DNA of 7,573 bases from NCBI GenBank assembly GCA_022567875.1, contig JADFGB010000039.1:1-7573 (forward strand), written 5' to 3'. This DNA comes from Bacteroidota bacterium (GTDB lineage Bacteria; Bacteroidota; Ignavibacteria; Ignavibacteriales; Ignavibacteriaceae). Numbering within the stretch: the first letter of the stretch is position 1; each line of letters begins with the position of its first letter. The notes below the pieces were generated by a model, which searched no databases, was not told the origin of the DNA, and saw only the letters and a list, made by a program, of their open reading frames with translations. This document shows, piece by piece, positions 6,123-7,573 of the stretch. Both the position numbers and the translations under genes were made by a program.

Positions 6123-7118
6123 CTAATCGAACAAAGTATTTTTCGTTTCTTCTTCAGCATTATCCGGTATATCTGTTTTAGTTAAATCCGTGTTTGCAAG
6201 ATGAATAAACCTTGTCCAGTTACTTCCTTCTTTTATACCCTGCTTAATTGCATTTTTATATGCATTAACTTTTGCACTAAGTTCATCGGCTTGATAGAGA
6301 GCAATTGCCTCCATTGTTTTAGGGATTACGGGTGATGCAAACTCCAATTTACCCTGATGGCTTAAAACCAAATGTATTAAATGATTTTTCAGTTCTTCGG
6401 GAAAGTTATTTATTTTTTTAGCTTCATTGTCTATCAGCATTGCCATAATTACAATGTGTCCTATTAACTTGCCTTTGTTCGTATATTCAAAAGCTGAATC
6501 ATATTCAAGCTCTGTTGTTTTGCCGAAGTCGTGAAGCATAGCGCTGCAGATAAGCAGATCGCGGTTCAATTCGGAATGAAAATCGCACATTAAATCACAA
6601 GTCTTTATAATTTCTAAAGTGTGCTCTATCAACCCACCGATGTATGCGTGGTGCCAGGATTTACCAGCCGGAGCTATGGATAATTGATCAAAATTTTCTT
6701 TGTTAAAAATAGATGTGGTTAGTTTCTTTAGAAACGGATTTGTTATTTTATTAATTCTATCTTTAAATTCTTTCTGCATTAGGGATAAATCTCTTTTAGA
6801 TTTCGGTAGAAAATCTCTCGGAGTAACATTGTCGTTTTCATTTACCGGACGAACATTTGACAATTTAATTTGGGGTGTGCCCTGATATTCAGACATAGTT
6901 CCGATAACTAAAACAACTTTTCCTTGTTGTATTAAATCAATGAGATTTCCAATATTATCCCACATATTTGCATTTACTGAACGCGAGGAATCAGAAAACT
7001 CAAAGCTTAAATATTCTTTTTTGGTTTTTGTTGTTCTAATTTCAATTTTATTAACAAGCAGATAATGGTTTACGCTTTCCCCTGTTATTAACTCACTAAG
7101 TTTTTTTTGTTCTTTCAT
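6123..7118 (-). CDS. YhaM-like 3'-5' exoribonuclease (OB-fold plus HD domain)
   Basis: The 331-residue protein matches the YhaM family (about 310-320 residues in Firmicutes), metal-dependent 3'-5' exonucleases that trim short RNA ends in the cytosol. An OB-fold nucleic-acid-binding domain fills about residues 15-92 (KKEYLSFEFSDSSRSVNANMWD... VVLVIGTMSEYQGTPQIKL). The HD domain follows: W155-H156-H157 (SWHHAYIGG), His166 (GLIEHTLE), the His196-Asp197 pair in MLHDFGK with Lys200, His221 (GKLIGH), Ser254-His255 (VLSHQG) and Asp279 (QADELSAK). All the metal and active-site positions of the family appear present. Its ATG comes two bases after the stop of the NusG-family gene, so translation is probably coupled. 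The acidic tail (DNAEEETKN) is poorly conserved in such proteins. A role on DNA cannot be excluded. Confidence 0.9.
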   Translation of the reverse strand: MKEQKKLSELITGESVNHYLLVNKIEIRTTKTKKEYLSFEFSDSSRSVNANMWDNIGNLIDLIQQGKVVLVIGTMSEYQGTPQIKLSNVRPVNENDNVTPRDFLPKSKRDLSLMQKEFKDRINKITNPFLKKLTTSIFNKENFDQLSIAPAGKSWHHAYIGGLIEHTLEIIKTCDLMCDFHSELNRDLLICSAMLHDFGKTTELEYDSAFEYTNKGKLIGHIVIMAMLIDNEAKKINNFPEELKNHLIHLVLSHQGKLEFASPVIPKTMEAIALYQADELSAKVNAYKNAIKQGIKEGSNWTRFIHLANTDLTKTDIPDNAEEETKNTLFD

Positions 7119-7120
7119 GA

Positions 7121-7573
7121 TTAATCTTTTATTATTTCAAATCCTGTTTCTTTCGAAATTTTAGCAAGAATAGTTCTGTTAAGCAAATCAATATTAATGG
7201 CTATTGTCTTTCCTTTTAACTCCTGATTTATAACACCGATAACCCCTGCAAAAGGTCCGTCTAAAATTTTTACTTTTGCGCCAAGAACAATTCCGGAATT
7301 GACAATAATATTTGTTTCTTTATTTAAAAATTTCTTTAAGTTATCAATTTGCCACTCGGGAATTACAGCAGGTCGTCCGTTATCAAAAATGCACCTGACA
7401 ATTGATAACTGCTGAAGCGAAAGGTATCTTTCTTTTTCGTCTGCAAAGATAAAAATATAACCCCTTAGTAAAGGCTCTGTTATTTTTTTCTTTCTGTCGC
7501 TCCATTGTTTTAGTCTTGTAATAACGGGTAAATAATCACTAATCTCTTCAGATTCCACTTGTAAAGCAGCTTT
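7121..7573 (-). CDS. NusG-family transcription antiterminator (UpxY/specialised NusG paralog), 5' end missing
   Basis: NusG-like proteins bind RNA polymerase through an N-terminal NGN domain and couple it to other factors by a KOW domain. The frame is open to the right edge (visible N-terminus KAALQVESEEISDYLP), so the GTG at 7558 is not the real start; probably some 15-25 residues, including the usual W-Y-x-L-x-T-K strand, lie outside the window. The 150 visible residues show YLPVITRLKQWSDRKK (14-29), EPLLRGYIFIF (33-43), and a KOW motif GAKVKILDGPFAGVIGVI (98-115). The QWSDRKK segment followed by PL-x-GY is typical of UpxY/RfaH-like specialised paralogs in Bacteroidota relatives rather than core NusG. 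Its short length, without the core NusG insertions, agrees. It is the first visible gene of a run with the YhaM-like and sirtuin genes. Core NusG cannot be fully excluded, but no secE or ribosomal protein genes follow. Confidence 0.88.
   Translation of the reverse strand, partial: KAALQVESEEISDYLPVITRLKQWSDRKKKITEPLLRGYIFIFADEKERYLSLQQLSIVRCIFDNGRPAVIPEWQIDNLKKFLNKETNIIVNSGIVLGAKVKILDGPFAGVIGVINQELKGKTIAINIDLLNRTILAKISKETGFEIIKD

Noticed and set aside
7556..7558. GTG at 7558 as the start of the NusG-family gene
   Set aside because: It would begin inside the NGN domain just before YLPVITRL; the frame continues open to the right edge and the first conserved strand is missing.

Overview
The window looks like a piece of an AT-rich genome from the Bacteroidota/Chlorobiota/Ignavibacteriota group, most likely an Ignavibacteria-type organism. 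Three things point there. The first gene ends in a textbook type IX secretion sorting domain (NYPNPFNPST... core). A promoter-like box before ychF (TATATTTG) fits the Bacteroidota consensus TAnnTTTG. Most starts lack a strong Shine-Dalgarno sequence. The assignment is inference from motifs, not from a database match.

Layout, left to right. (1) The 3' part of a secreted Asp-box repeat protein with a T9SS tail runs in from the left edge on the plus strand and is closed by a clear rho-independent terminator. (2) ychF, a complete P-loop GTPase/ATPase gene, has its own promoter-like box. (3) On the minus strand is a two-gene unit: an AhpD-like 'peroxidase-related' protein followed, one base after its stop, by a small NrtS-type nitrate/nitrite transporter gene. 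The nrtS reading frame is broken near its N-terminus, and its product carries an extra C-terminal four-cysteine zinc ribbon. (4) Also on the minus strand, rpiB and tal form a two-gene pentose phosphate unit. (5) A MarR-family regulator is divergent from rpiB; the 102-base gap between them holds nested inverted repeats. (6) The right third is a minus-strand run: a NusG-family antiterminator paralog (its start lies beyond the right edge), a YhaM-like OB-fold/HD 3'-5' exoribonuclease two bases later, then a class III sirtuin deacylase.

RpiB and Tal act in the non-oxidative pentose phosphate pathway. The AhpD-like/NrtS pair may link thiol redox chemistry with nitrite or nitrate handling, but that is inference. 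The NusG paralog/YhaM/sirtuin set combines transcription elongation control, RNA turnover and protein deacylation. No tRNA, rRNA, CRISPR array, transposase or integrase was seen, and no intergenic stretch reaches 300 bases. Most of the window is conserved housekeeping content. I did not find a convincing new system; the best leads are the frameshifted, zinc-ribbon-bearing nrtS and the divergent rpiB/marR regulatory region.
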